Shown here piece by piece: positions 25,625 to 37,932 of a stretch of DNA of 64,000 nt. The notes under the pieces were generated by a model that was not told where the DNA came from, did no database searches, and saw nothing but the letters and a program-made list of their open reading frames with translations. This stretch comes from JAXLYE01 sp046351595. GTDB taxonomy: Bacteria; Myxococcota_A; Polyangia; Palsa-1104; JAEUJZ01. Position 1 is the first letter of the stretch. Each line of letters opens with the position of its first letter. Position numbers and translations under genes: made by a program. The stretch is taken from the NCBI GenBank assembly GCA_046351595.1, contig JAXLYE010000002.1:1054001-1118000 (forward strand), given 5' to 3'.

Positions 25625-27025
25625 ATGGAGCGAGGTGCGCGACGTTCGGGGTGTCTGGCGATCGGGATCTTGTGCCTGCTCGGTTCTCCGCCCGGCTCGT
25701 CGTCCGGCCTGCTCGGCGGGGCGAGGGCGGCCGGGCCTGCCGCCGCGCCGTCGCCGACCGCGCCGCCCGAGCTGCCGGCGCCCGACCTTGTGCTGACGCT
25801 GGAGCAGGCGCTGGAGCAGTTCCGGGCGCAGGGCTTCGACCTCTTGCTCGCCGACGCCGCGGTCGAGAGCGCGCGCGGGGACGAGCAGGCCGCGGGCGCG
25901 GTGCCCAACCCGCTGATCACGGCCTCGGTGCTAAAGGTCGTCGGCCTGCCCGAGGGGCTGACGACGCCGGATCCGGGCCCGCAGGGGGTCGGCGTGAGCG
26001 CGCTGCTCACCGACGGAGCGATGTCCGAGATCGTGTCGGGCAAGCGCTGGCTGCGCAAGCGGTCGGCGCAGGCCGCGCTCGCCGCCGCCCGGCACCAGCG
26101 CGCCGACGCGCAGCGGCTGCTCGAGCTGCAGCTGCGGCAGCAGTACCTCGAGGTCGCGCAGCTGCAGCTTTCGTACGAGTTCGGGCGCGAGGTCGTGCAG
26201 AGCGCGGCCCAGACCGCGGAGCTCAACCGGCTGCGGCTCAAGGCCGGCGCCATCTCCGAGGCCGAGCTGGCCAAGGCCGAGACCGCGATGCTCGAAGCCG
26301 AGCAGCGGCTCGACGAGGTGGCGCAGCGGCTGCGGCTGGCGCAGCTCGATCTGCTGGTGCTCGTCGGTGTGCGCGGCCCGGCGCCGCAGCTGCGCGTCGA
26401 CAGCTCGCTGATGGAGCAGCCGGTGCCGCGGCAGCAGCTCGCGCTCGGTCGCGACGAGCTGCAGCGCCTGGCGCTCGCCAACCGCCCGGACCTTCTGGCC
26501 GCGGATCAGGAAACCCGCCGCGCCGACTTCACGCTGCGGCTGATGCGGCGGCTGAACGTGCCGGACTTCCAGCTCCAGGTCGGCTATACGCAGCAGGGCT
26601 CGGGGCCGGCCGCGGTGCAGCCGCCGACGCTGTCGTTCGGCCTGGGCCTGAGCCTGCCGGTGTTCTACCAGCGCCAGGGCGAGCGCACGCGGGCGGCGGC
26701 GGAGCTTCGCACGCAGCAGCTCCTCCTGTCGCGCCTGCAGACGCGGGTCCTGGCCGAGGTCGACGCCGCGTACACGACGTGGCTGACCAGCCAGCGGCTG
26801 CTCCTGCGCATGGAGGGGCAGCAGCTCGAGCGGGCGCGGCGCGCGCGTGATCTGGCGCAGATCCAGTACCAGAAGGGCGCGGCGTCGCTGCTCGAGTATC
26901 TCGACGCGCAGCGGACGTACATCAATACGCGCTTCAGCTACCTGCAGCAGCGCATGGGCTACTGGGTCGCGGTGTTCCAGCTCGAGCAGGCGGTCGCGAC
27001 CGAGCTCTTCTCGGGGAAGAAGTAG
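25625..27025 (+). CDS. TolC-family outer membrane efflux protein
   Basis: 466 residues. After a signal region (about 10-38) there are two OEP repeats of long alpha-helices and beta-strands. The first runs about 60-270 (LTLEQALEQFRAQGFDLLLA and on), the second about 290-465 (LALANRPDLLAADQETRRAD, then GVGLSLPVFYQRQGER-like strands and QIQYQKGAASLLEYLDAQRT). Such proteins trimerise into an outer-membrane channel-tunnel for RND, MFS or ABC pumps, here closest in feel to CzcC/CusC. No inner-membrane pump or adaptor gene adjoins it. The ATG at 25625 follows GCGAGG with eight-base spacing and puts the signal peptide at the N terminus. Confidence 0.88.
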   Translation: MERGARRSGCLAIGILCLLGSPPGSSSGLLGGARAAGPAAAPSPTAPPELPAPDLVLTLEQALEQFRAQGFDLLLADAAVESARGDEQAAGAVPNPLITASVLKVVGLPEGLTTPDPGPQGVGVSALLTDGAMSEIVSGKRWLRKRSAQAALAAARHQRADAQRLLELQLRQQYLEVAQLQLSYEFGREVVQSAAQTAELNRLRLKAGAISEAELAKAETAMLEAEQRLDEVAQRLRLAQLDLLVLVGVRGPAPQLRVDSSLMEQPVPRQQLALGRDELQRLALANRPDLLAADQETRRADFTLRLMRRLNVPDFQLQVGYTQQGSGPAAVQPPTLSFGLGLSLPVFYQRQGERTRAAAELRTQQLLLSRLQTRVLAEVDAAYTTWLTSQRLLLRMEGQQLERARRARDLAQIQYQKGAASLLEYLDAQRTYINTRFSYLQQRMGYWVAVFQLEQAVATELFSGKK

Positions 27026-27187
27026 CGCCCGCGGCCGCCGAGCGCTGCGATGCGGGGTATATCGCGGCGTCGGCCGCCGTGCCTCGGCGATTGCGCGCCG
27101 CGGCGACCGAGGTGCTAGCCTGGGCGCGCCGCTGCGGCGGATTGCATTTGGCAAGATGCGCGGAGCGTTCGCGCAAGAGGAGCGAGC

Positions 27188-28996
27188 ATGCGGAGAGCAT
27201 TTGGGCGATTTCTGATGTGGATTGGCGGCCTCACTCTGCTCATGACCGCGCTGGTCGTGGTCCTTCTGATCGTCGCGGCGCGCGGCAAGAAGGCGGTGCC
27301 GGCGCACGTCCTGCTCGAGCTCGATCTGGAGAAGGGAGTCGTCGAGAACGTACCGGACAACCCGCTGGCCAAGCTCGCTGGCGAGCGCGCCTCGCTGCAC
27401 GACGTGACCTTCGCGCTGGAGCGCGCCGAGAACGACCCGCGCGTCGTCGGCCTGGTCGCGCGCCTGGGCGGCAGCGCAGCCAAGGGCGCGATGGGCATCG
27501 CCCAGGCGCAGGAGCTGCGCGACGCCATCACCCGCTTCCGCCAGAAGGGCAAGTTCGCGCTGGCCTTCGCCGAGACGTTCGGCGAGTTCTCGGTCGGCAC
27601 CGGCTCCTACTACCTGGCGACGGCGTTCGACGAGATCTGGCTGCAGCCCTCGGGCGACATCGGCCTGACCGGCCTGTACCTGGAGTCGACCTTCTTCAAG
27701 AGCGCGTTCGACAAGCTCGGCGTCAAGCCGCACATGGATCAGCGCAAGGAATACAAGAACGCGATGAACGCCTATACCGAGACGCGCTTCACGCCCGCGC
27801 ACCGCGAGGCCATGCAGCGCATCGGCGACAGCGTCTACGGCCAGATCGTCCAGGCCATCGCCACCTCGCGCAAGCTCCAGCCCGAGGCGGTGCGCGCGCT
27901 GATCGACCGCGGGCCGTTCCTCGGCGACGAGGCGCGCAGAGAGAAGCTCGTCGACAACATCGGCTACCGCGACGCCTTCTACCAGAAGGCCAAGGAGCGC
28001 GCCGGCAGCGCCGAGCTCTTGTTCCTGCACAAGTACCTGCAGCGCGCCGAGCGCCCGCACCAGAAGGGCAAGCGCATCGCCCTCATCTTCGGCACCGGGC
28101 CGGTGGTGCGCGGCCCCAGCGACTTCGATCCGATGTCGGGCAGCAGCACGCTCGGCTCGGACACGGTGGCCGGCGCCTTCCGCGCCGCGACGGCCGACAA
28201 GGACACAAAGGCGATCCTCTTCCGCGTCGACAGCCCCGGCGGCTCGTACGTCGCCTCGGACACCATCTGGCAGGAGGTCAACCGCGCGCGCGGCGCCGGC
28301 AAGCCGGTCGTCGTGTCGATGGGCAACGTCGCCGGCTCGGGCGGCTACTTCGTCGCCATGGCCGCGGACAAGATCGTCGCGCAGCCCGGGACGATCACCG
28401 GCTCGATCGGCGTGCTCGCGGGCAAGCTGGTGGTGACCGACCTGCTCGAGAACAAGCTCGGCATCACGCACGACGCGGTGCAGTTCGGCCAGAACGCCAC
28501 GTTCTGGACGATGAACAAGGACTACACCCCGGCGGAGTGGGCGCGCTTCCAGGCCTGGCTCGATCGCATCTACGACGACTTCACCACCAAGGTCGCCGTC
28601 GGCCGCAAGCTCGACAAGGCGAAGGTGCTGGAGATCGCCAAGGGCCGCGTCTGGACCGGCGAGGACGCCAAGCAGAACGGCCTGATCGACGAGCTCGGCG
28701 GCCTGCACACGGCCCTGCGCCTGACGAAGGAGCTGGCCCAGATCCCGGCCGGCGAGGACGTCGAGCTCAAGGAGTTCCCGCCGGAGAAGAGCGCGCTCAA
28801 GCAGATCGCCGAGAAGCTCGCGGGCAAGGAGTCGGACAACAGCGAGAAGCAGGAGCGCGGCGCCGCCACGCGGGTCGAGCTGCGCAGCCTGACCGCGGCG
28901 CAGCGCCTCTTGCAGACCGCGCAGCGGCTCGGGCTCACCGAGCCGGGTGACGAGCCGGGCTCGCTGGCCATGCCGGACGTTGCGGCGAGCTGGTAA
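27188..28996 (+). CDS. sppA: Signal peptide peptidase SppA, 67K type
   Basis: A 602-residue inner-membrane serine protease of family S49 that degrades cleaved signal peptides. An N-terminal membrane anchor spans about residues 11-31. Two tandem S49 domains follow, as in Escherichia SppA. The catalytic lysine is K190 in the N-terminal domain (RKEYKNAMN) and the nucleophile S384 in the C-terminal domain (NVAGSGGYFVA), the expected split dyad. An SPGGS motif lies at about 349-353. Start chosen at the ATG behind AAGAGGAGCGAGC. Confidence 0.93.
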   Translation: MRRAFGRFLMWIGGLTLLMTALVVVLLIVAARGKKAVPAHVLLELDLEKGVVENVPDNPLAKLAGERASLHDVTFALERAENDPRVVGLVARLGGSAAKGAMGIAQAQELRDAITRFRQKGKFALAFAETFGEFSVGTGSYYLATAFDEIWLQPSGDIGLTGLYLESTFFKSAFDKLGVKPHMDQRKEYKNAMNAYTETRFTPAHREAMQRIGDSVYGQIVQAIATSRKLQPEAVRALIDRGPFLGDEARREKLVDNIGYRDAFYQKAKERAGSAELLFLHKYLQRAERPHQKGKRIALIFGTGPVVRGPSDFDPMSGSSTLGSDTVAGAFRAATADKDTKAILFRVDSPGGSYVASDTIWQEVNRARGAGKPVVVSMGNVAGSGGYFVAMAADKIVAQPGTITGSIGVLAGKLVVTDLLENKLGITHDAVQFGQNATFWTMNKDYTPAEWARFQAWLDRIYDDFTTKVAVGRKLDKAKVLEIAKGRVWTGEDAKQNGLIDELGGLHTALRLTKELAQIPAGEDVELKEFPPEKSALKQIAEKLAGKESDNSEKQERGAATRVELRSLTAAQRLLQTAQRLGLTEPGDEPGSLAMPDVAASW

Positions 28997-29095
28997 CACG
29001 ACCGCCCGCTTCCGCTCGCTCCCCTTGCGCACTGCTCAGGTTTCACCCGAGTCTCGCGTGCGGCGGCGGCCGCGGTTCTGTTAAGCTGCGCGCCC

Positions 29096-29668
29096 GTGGC
29101 ACCGCTCGGCACAAAAAAGACGATCCGCATCCTCGGCGTGGACCCGGGGACCGTGGCCTGCGGCTACGGCGTCGTCGATGTGCCCGGCGAGCGCGCGGCG
29201 ATGAAGCCGCGTTACGTCGAGTGCGGCGTCATCGAGCTTGATGCCAAGAGCCCGCTGTCGTCGCGCCTTGTGACGCTGGCCGCGGAGCTGCGCGAGGTCA
29301 TCGACGAGCTGCGCCCGGATGAGCTGTCGCTGGAGGCCGCGTTCCACGGCGTCAATGCGCGCTCAGCGCTGCTCTTGGGTCACGCGCGCGGCGTCATCAT
29401 GCTGCTCGGGGCCGAGGCCAGCCTGCCCATCGGGGAGTACCCTCCGGCGACGGTCAAGCGCGCGGTGGCCGGGCACGGGCGGGCGCAGAAGACCGAGGTC
29501 CAGCGCGTCGTGTCCTGGCTGTTCGGGCTGCGCACCGCACCGCGCACCGATGCCGCCGATGCACTGGCCATCGCCCTGTGCCACGCTTATCACCGAGCGA
29601 GCCCGACCCTGCGCGTCGCGCGATCGGCTTCCCAACCGCGGCGATCGGTAGCGAGCCAACGCGCCTAG
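29096..29668 (+). CDS. ruvC: Crossover junction endodeoxyribonuclease RuvC
   Basis: 190 residues. RuvC cleaves Holliday junctions symmetrically. Acidic active-site residues are visible: D16 (GVDPGT), E80 (LSLEAAF), and D152 and D155 (TDAADALAIA). The segment ARGVIMLLG and the PATVKRAVAGHGRAQKTEVQ loop are characteristic. It has about 10 extra N-terminal residues and a short basic tail compared with Escherichia RuvC. It starts with GTG. ruvA and ruvB are not beside it, unlike in many genomes. Confidence 0.92.
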   Translation: MAPLGTKKTIRILGVDPGTVACGYGVVDVPGERAAMKPRYVECGVIELDAKSPLSSRLVTLAAELREVIDELRPDELSLEAAFHGVNARSALLLGHARGVIMLLGAEASLPIGEYPPATVKRAVAGHGRAQKTEVQRVVSWLFGLRTAPRTDAADALAIALCHAYHRASPTLRVARSASQPRRSVASQRA

Positions 29669-29832
29669 GGGAGCCCCGGGCCCGCTCGCGCACGGGGCCC
29701 TCGGGGGAGAGAACCGCGGAGCCTGGCGCTCGCGCCGATCCATTTTTTTTGAGCAAACCCGAAGTCTTCTGAGCCAGCGCAGCACCCGATACGAGAAAGA
29801 ACTGCGACGAAGTCACCCCACGGAGCACGCAC

Positions 29833-31986
<2,154 letters not shown>

Positions 31987-32032
31987 GCGCCGGCGGTGGG
32001 GGAGGGCGCTCGGGCTCCTCCCTCGTCCGAAA

Positions 32033-32061
32033 CCGGCTGCCGCGGTCGGGCAGCGGCTTTT
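32033..32061 (+). terminator. Probable intrinsic terminator after glnN
   Basis: CCGGCTGCC pairs with GGCAGCGG around a seven-base loop, with one bulged G, and runs into CTTTTG. It lies 46 bases after the glnN stop and before the convergent pdxA, where a terminator is expected. Confidence 0.5.
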
Positions 32062-32072
32062 GCAACGGACTG

Positions 32073-33128
32073 CTAGAGGCCGCTCCGCCGCCTGACCATC
32101 TCCAGACACAGATGGAGCGCCGCCCGCTGGCTGTCCGCGCGAGCGCGCCCCTGACCGGCCAGGTCATACGCCACGCCGTGGTCCGGGGACGTCCGCACGA
32201 TCGAGAGCCCGAGGGTGACGTTGACCGCTTCGTCGAAGTCCAGGAGCTTCAGCGGGATCAGCCCCTGATCGTGGTACATCGCCACCACCGCGTCGGGGCG
32301 GCCGCTGTGCAGCGGCGGGTGCACGGCGGCGCGGAAGACCGCATCGGGCACCATCGGTCCGTCGATGATCAGGCCGGGCATGAGCTCGGCGAGCTCGGGC
32401 AGCGCCCGCGCCTTCTCGATGGCCGGGCGGATGAGGCGGTCTTCTTCGTCGCCGAAGTGGCCGGACTCGCCGGCGTGCGGGTTGAGCGCGGCGACGTGCA
32501 GGCGCGGCGCGCGGACGCCGAAGTCGGTGTGCAGCGCCAGCGCCGTCGTCCGCAGCACGCCGGCGATGCCGTCGATCGACAGCGCCGCGGGCACCCGCGA
32601 GAGGCCCAGGTGGGTCGTGCACAGGGCGACGCGCAGCGACGGACCGGCCAGCATCATGACGACGCTCGGCTCGACGCCGAGGCGCGCCGCCAGGAGCTCG
32701 GTGTGCCCCGGGAAGCGCAGGCCGGCGGCCGCGGCACCGGCCTTGTGCAGGGGCGCGGTGCACAGGCCCTTCACCTCGCCGTGCTCGGCCGCGCGGATCG
32801 CCGCTTCCAGGTACGCCACCTGCGCCGCGCCGCTCGCCGCGCTCGGCTGGCCGGGCACGGACTCGGCGACCGCGAGCTGCGTCACCTCGTGCAGCGTGAG
32901 CGCCGGGACGGTCTGCAGCCACTCGGCGGTCAGGCCGAGCGTCGCCGCCGCGCGCAGCAGCACCCCGGCGTCGCCGTACAGGTGCAGCCGCCCGCCGCCG
33001 AACAGCGGCCCCTCGCGCCGCTGCGCCGCCTCGGCGCACAGGATGCGGACCCAGAGCTCGGGCCCGATGCCGCACGGATCTCCGAGCGTCAGCGCGATGG
33101 CGGGGCCGGGGTCAGCGTCGCGCGTCAT
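32073..33128 (-). CDS. pdxA: 4-hydroxythreonine-4-phosphate dehydrogenase
   Basis: 351 residues. PdxA oxidises 4-phosphohydroxy-L-threonine in the DXP-dependent route to pyridoxal phosphate. The N terminus IALTLGDPCGIGPEL is diagnostic. The divalent metal ligands are the histidines in FPGHTELLA, ALNPHAGESGHFG and YHDQGLIPLK. The segment VNVTLGLSIVRTSPDHG lies close to the C terminus, as expected. It is the last gene of an apparent recQ-maoC-pdxA operon, starting 18 bases after the maoC-like stop; no other pdx gene is nearby. Confidence 0.93.
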   Translation of the reverse strand: MTRDADPGPAIALTLGDPCGIGPELWVRILCAEAAQRREGPLFGGGRLHLYGDAGVLLRAAATLGLTAEWLQTVPALTLHEVTQLAVAESVPGQPSAASGAAQVAYLEAAIRAAEHGEVKGLCTAPLHKAGAAAAGLRFPGHTELLAARLGVEPSVVMMLAGPSLRVALCTTHLGLSRVPAALSIDGIAGVLRTTALALHTDFGVRAPRLHVAALNPHAGESGHFGDEEDRLIRPAIEKARALPELAELMPGLIIDGPMVPDAVFRAAVHPPLHSGRPDAVVAMYHDQGLIPLKLLDFDEAVNVTLGLSIVRTSPDHGVAYDLAGQGRARADSQRAALHLCLEMVRRRSGL

Positions 33129-33146
33129 GGGTCTGCTCCCGGGCCG

Positions 33147-33650
33147 CTAGCCCGCCTTGGGCTGATACAGCATCAGCATGGTGTAGATCAGAGCGGGCTT
33201 GACCGGCTTGCCCTCCTCGCCGGAGCGCGGCACCGTCGAGACCTCGACCTCCTCGGTGACCAGGGTGCCGCGCGGCTTGGCCTCGGCGGCGACGATGCGG
33301 CAGCGGGCGTGGACCGCGCTGCCCGGCACGACCGGGTTCAGGAAGCGCAGCTTGTCCGCGCCGTAGTTCAGGACGTTGCCGTAGCCGACGATCTCCAGGT
33401 CCGGCCGCTGCCGCAGCTTGGGGATCAGGCTGAGGATCAGGAAGCCGTGGGCGATGGTCGAACCGATCGGGCTCTCGCGCGCCGCACGATCCTCGTCGAT
33501 GTGGATCCATTGGTGGTCGTGGGTCACGTCGGCGAAGCGGTTGATCATGTCCTGGGTGATCGCGATCGGCTCACCGAACGGGCTCCACTCCTCGCCGCTG
33601 CGGGCCTTGAGCGCGCCGATGTCGCTGAAGAGGATCTGGGTCCTGTGCAT
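33147..33650 (-). CDS. MaoC-family hydratase (hot-dog fold)
   Basis: 167 residues with a single hot-dog domain. The catalytic dyad is D45 and H50 within FADVTHDHQWIHIDED, followed by IAHGFLILSLIPKL. This matches the NodN/MaoC-type (R)-specific enoyl hydratases that hydrate trans-2-enoyl-CoA. The order FGEP...ITQDMINRFADV is like NodN proteins. It starts ten bases after the recQ stop and ends 18 bases before pdxA, so translation is probably part of one transcript. The physiological substrate cannot be told. Confidence 0.87.
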   Translation of the reverse strand: MHRTQILFSDIGALKARSGEEWSPFGEPIAITQDMINRFADVTHDHQWIHIDEDRAARESPIGSTIAHGFLILSLIPKLRQRPDLEIVGYGNVLNYGADKLRFLNPVVPGSAVHARCRIVAAEAKPRGTLVTEEVEVSTVPRSGEEGKPVKPALIYTMLMLYQPKAG

Positions 33651-33660
33651 ACCGCCTGGA

Positions 33661-35592
<1,932 letters not shown>

Positions 35593-35741
35593 AGCCCCGG
35601 GCCCTGGCCCCGTCAAGCGCGCTCAGGCGACCGCTCGCGGCGGCGCGCCCCCGGCCGACCGCGGCGCGCCCGTCGCAGCGACGGAACCAGGCGCGGCGCG
35701 GCCCCCTGCAGCGCGAGTTGTGTTATTCGTGCGCTCTCTTC

Positions 35742-36548
35742 ATGACCACGCCTGCCTCGCCTGCCACGACTGACGGAACAGCCGACGGGCCCGCCGCGCA
35801 ATCGCGCGGTGCCGCCGAGCCCGTGGTCCGCGTGCGCGACCTGCGCAAGGGCTTCGGCCGCGACGAGGTGCTGCGCGGCGTGACGCTGTCGATCGAGCGC
35901 GGCGAGCTGCTCGGGCTGGTCGGCCGCTCGGGCTCGGGCAAGTCGACGCTCTTGTCGATCCTGGGCGGCCTGGATCGCGACTACACCGGCGAGGTGCGGC
36001 TGTTCGGGCAGGACCTCAAGTCGCTGTCGGACCGCGCGCTGTCGCGCCTGCGCAACGAGAAGATCGGCTTCGTCTTCCAGTCCTTCCACCTCTTGCACCA
36101 CGTGAGCTGCCTGGAGAACGTGCTTCTGCCCAACGCGTTTTCGGCGCAGCCGCTGCCCGCGCACAAGGCGCACGAGCAGGCGCGCGAGGCGCTCGATCGC
36201 GTCGGGCTGCTCGAGCGCGCCGGGGCGCGGCCGGCGGAGCTGTCGGGCGGGCAGCGGCAGCGCATCGCCATCGCCCGCGCCCTGCTGTTCCGGCCCGAGC
36301 TGCTCCTGTGCGACGAGCCGACCGGCAACCTCGACGCGCACACCGGGCAGCAGATCATCGACCTGTTCCGGCGCCTCAACCAGGAGGGCCAGACCATGCT
36401 GCTTGTGACCCACGAGCTGCGCGTGGCGCAGGCCGCGCGCCGCATCCTGCGCATCGTCGACGGCCAGCTCGAAGCGGGCAGCGAGGCCGACGTGCTCCAC
36501 GGCGGCGATGGCGGCGGCGGCGGCAGCCCCGACGGAGGGACGCCATGA
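35742..36548 (+). CDS. ABC transporter ATPase, LolD/MacB type
   Basis: 268 residues. Complete ABC ATPase: Walker A GRSGSGKST (61-69), Q-loop Gln113 (FVFQSFHLLHHVS), signature LSGGQRQRIAIARAL (168-182), Walker B LLLCDEPTGNLD and H-loop His224 (LVTHE). The LHHVSCLENVLLP segment is typical of the LolD/MacB/FtsE group, which drives mechanotransmission rather than classic import. A Ser/Thr/Ala-rich N terminus of about 25 residues precedes it, and a Gly/Asp-rich tail ends it. Its TGA overlaps the ATG of the permease (ATGA), so the two are translationally coupled. Confidence 0.93.
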   Translation: MTTPASPATTDGTADGPAAQSRGAAEPVVRVRDLRKGFGRDEVLRGVTLSIERGELLGLVGRSGSGKSTLLSILGGLDRDYTGEVRLFGQDLKSLSDRALSRLRNEKIGFVFQSFHLLHHVSCLENVLLPNAFSAQPLPAHKAHEQAREALDRVGLLERAGARPAELSGGQRQRIAIARALLFRPELLLCDEPTGNLDAHTGQQIIDLFRRLNQEGQTMLLVTHELRVAQAARRILRIVDGQLEAGSEADVLHGGDGGGGGSPDGGTP

Positions 36549-37930
36549 AGGCCCGGCAGGCGGCGCGGCTCGTGCTCGTCAACGTCCGGCGCGCGCCGCG
36601 CACCTTCGCGCTCTCGGTCTTCGGCATCGCCGTCGGCATCTCGGTGCTGACCTTCTTCGTGTCGCTGTCGCTCGGCATGCAGCGGCGGGTGCTCGGCCGC
36701 ATCTTCCCGCAGGGCCGGGTCGAGGTGGTGCCGGCCAAGTCGACGCTCGATCAGGGGCTGCTCGGCGGCGCGCTGGAGGCGCTGGGCGGCGGGCCGCCGC
36801 CGCTGTCCGACGAGCTGGTGCAGAAGCTGCGCGCGCACCCCGAGGTCGCGGCGGTCTACCCGCGCATGCGCGTGGTCTTCCCGGTCAGCGGCTGGGGCGG
36901 CGAGAAGCTGCTCGGCCGCCCGGTCTACTCCGAGCTGATCCTTGACGGCATCGACCCGGCCGCCGTGACCGAGCAGACCTCGCCCTGGGCCTTCAAGGAC
37001 TACGTCAGCGACAAGAACCCGCCCTGCACCGAGGACAAGAACTGCCCCGAGGGCTGGTTCTGCTCGTGGGACATCAACAAGTGCGAGCCGCCGGTGCCGG
37101 TGCTGATCTCGCCGATGATGCTGGAGCTCTACAACGGCTCCATCGCCAAGATGCACAAGCTGCCGCGCATCAGCGGCTTCCTCGCCGGGGCGCTGCGCGG
37201 CATGACGATCACGGCGGCGCTGGGCAAGTCGTTCATCGGCCGCAACCAGGTCGGCACGCTGCGCTACCGGCACCTGGCGCTCGCCGGCATCTCGGACCGC
37301 GCGATGCCGCTGGGGCTGACGGTGCCGCTTGCGTACGTGCAGCGCTGGAACGCCGAGTACGCGGGCGAGCGCGCCGCGCGCGAGTACAGCAGCATCTCGG
37401 TGCAGGTGAAGCCGGGCCGCAGCGTCACCGCCGTCGTCGAGCACGTCCGCCGCCTCGGCTACAGCATCGAGGACAACGGCGCCGAGCAGGCGGGCCTGGC
37501 GGTGCTGCTCATCACCGCGCTCTTCGTGCTGGTGTCGCTGTCGACGCTGGTGGTCGCCGGCGTCAACATCGCGCACACCTTCTTCCGCGCCATCGCCGAG
37601 CGCCGCCACGAGCTCGGCGTCATGCGCGCCGTCGGGGCGAGCCGCGCCGACGTGCTGCTGCTGCTGCTGCTGGAGGCGATGGCGGTGGGGCTGTGCGGCG
37701 GCGTGCTCGGGGTGCTGCTGGCGCGGGCGGTCGGCGCGCTCATCGACCTCCTGTCGCGCACGGCGCTGCCGGATTTTCCGTTCAAGCCCGACAGCTACTT
37801 CTGGTTCTCGCCGGGGCTGCTCGCCGGGCTGCTCGGCTTCTCGGTCGGGGTCTGCCTGCTCGGTGCGGTGTGGCCGGCGCGCGCGGCGGCGCGGCTGTCC
37901 CCGGCCGAGGCGCTGCAGGGCCGCAGCTAG
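36545..37930 (+). CDS. FtsX/MacB-type ABC permease with a four-cysteine insertion
   Basis: 461 residues. TM1 at about 20-43, a large periplasmic domain (about 45-315), then three membrane segments (about 316-345, 368-400 and 422-445), the FtsX/LolC/MacB plan. AERRHELGVMRAVGAS after TM2 is the usual coupling helix that contacts the ATPase, and LSPAEALQGRS is the typical C terminus. The periplasmic domain contains an insertion with Cys161, 167, 173 and 180 in the pattern C-x5-C-P-x-G-x-x-C-x6-C-x-P-P. It resembles small disulphide knots of exported myxobacterial proteins and is not usual for this family. The barrel-protein gene starts two bases after the stop. Confidence 0.9.
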   Translation: MKARQAARLVLVNVRRAPRTFALSVFGIAVGISVLTFFVSLSLGMQRRVLGRIFPQGRVEVVPAKSTLDQGLLGGALEALGGGPPPLSDELVQKLRAHPEVAAVYPRMRVVFPVSGWGGEKLLGRPVYSELILDGIDPAAVTEQTSPWAFKDYVSDKNPPCTEDKNCPEGWFCSWDINKCEPPVPVLISPMMLELYNGSIAKMHKLPRISGFLAGALRGMTITAALGKSFIGRNQVGTLRYRHLALAGISDRAMPLGLTVPLAYVQRWNAEYAGERAAREYSSISVQVKPGRSVTAVVEHVRRLGYSIEDNGAEQAGLAVLLITALFVLVSLSTLVVAGVNIAHTFFRAIAERRHELGVMRAVGASRADVLLLLLLEAMAVGLCGGVLGVLLARAVGALIDLLSRTALPDFPFKPDSYFWFSPGLLAGLLGFSVGVCLLGAVWPARAAARLSPAEALQGRS

Positions 37931-37932
37931 GC

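Noticed and set aside
25931..29032. A 1033-codon minus-strand open frame opposite the TolC-like and sppA genes
   Set aside because: Antisense to two well-recognised protein families; composition is typical of shadow frames.
29669..29750. Terminator after ruvC using the T8 run at 29743-29750
   Set aside because: The nearest hairpin (GGCG-CTCG-CGCC) has only four base pairs and lies six bases from the T run; the larger inverted sequence near 29680 is imperfect and distant.
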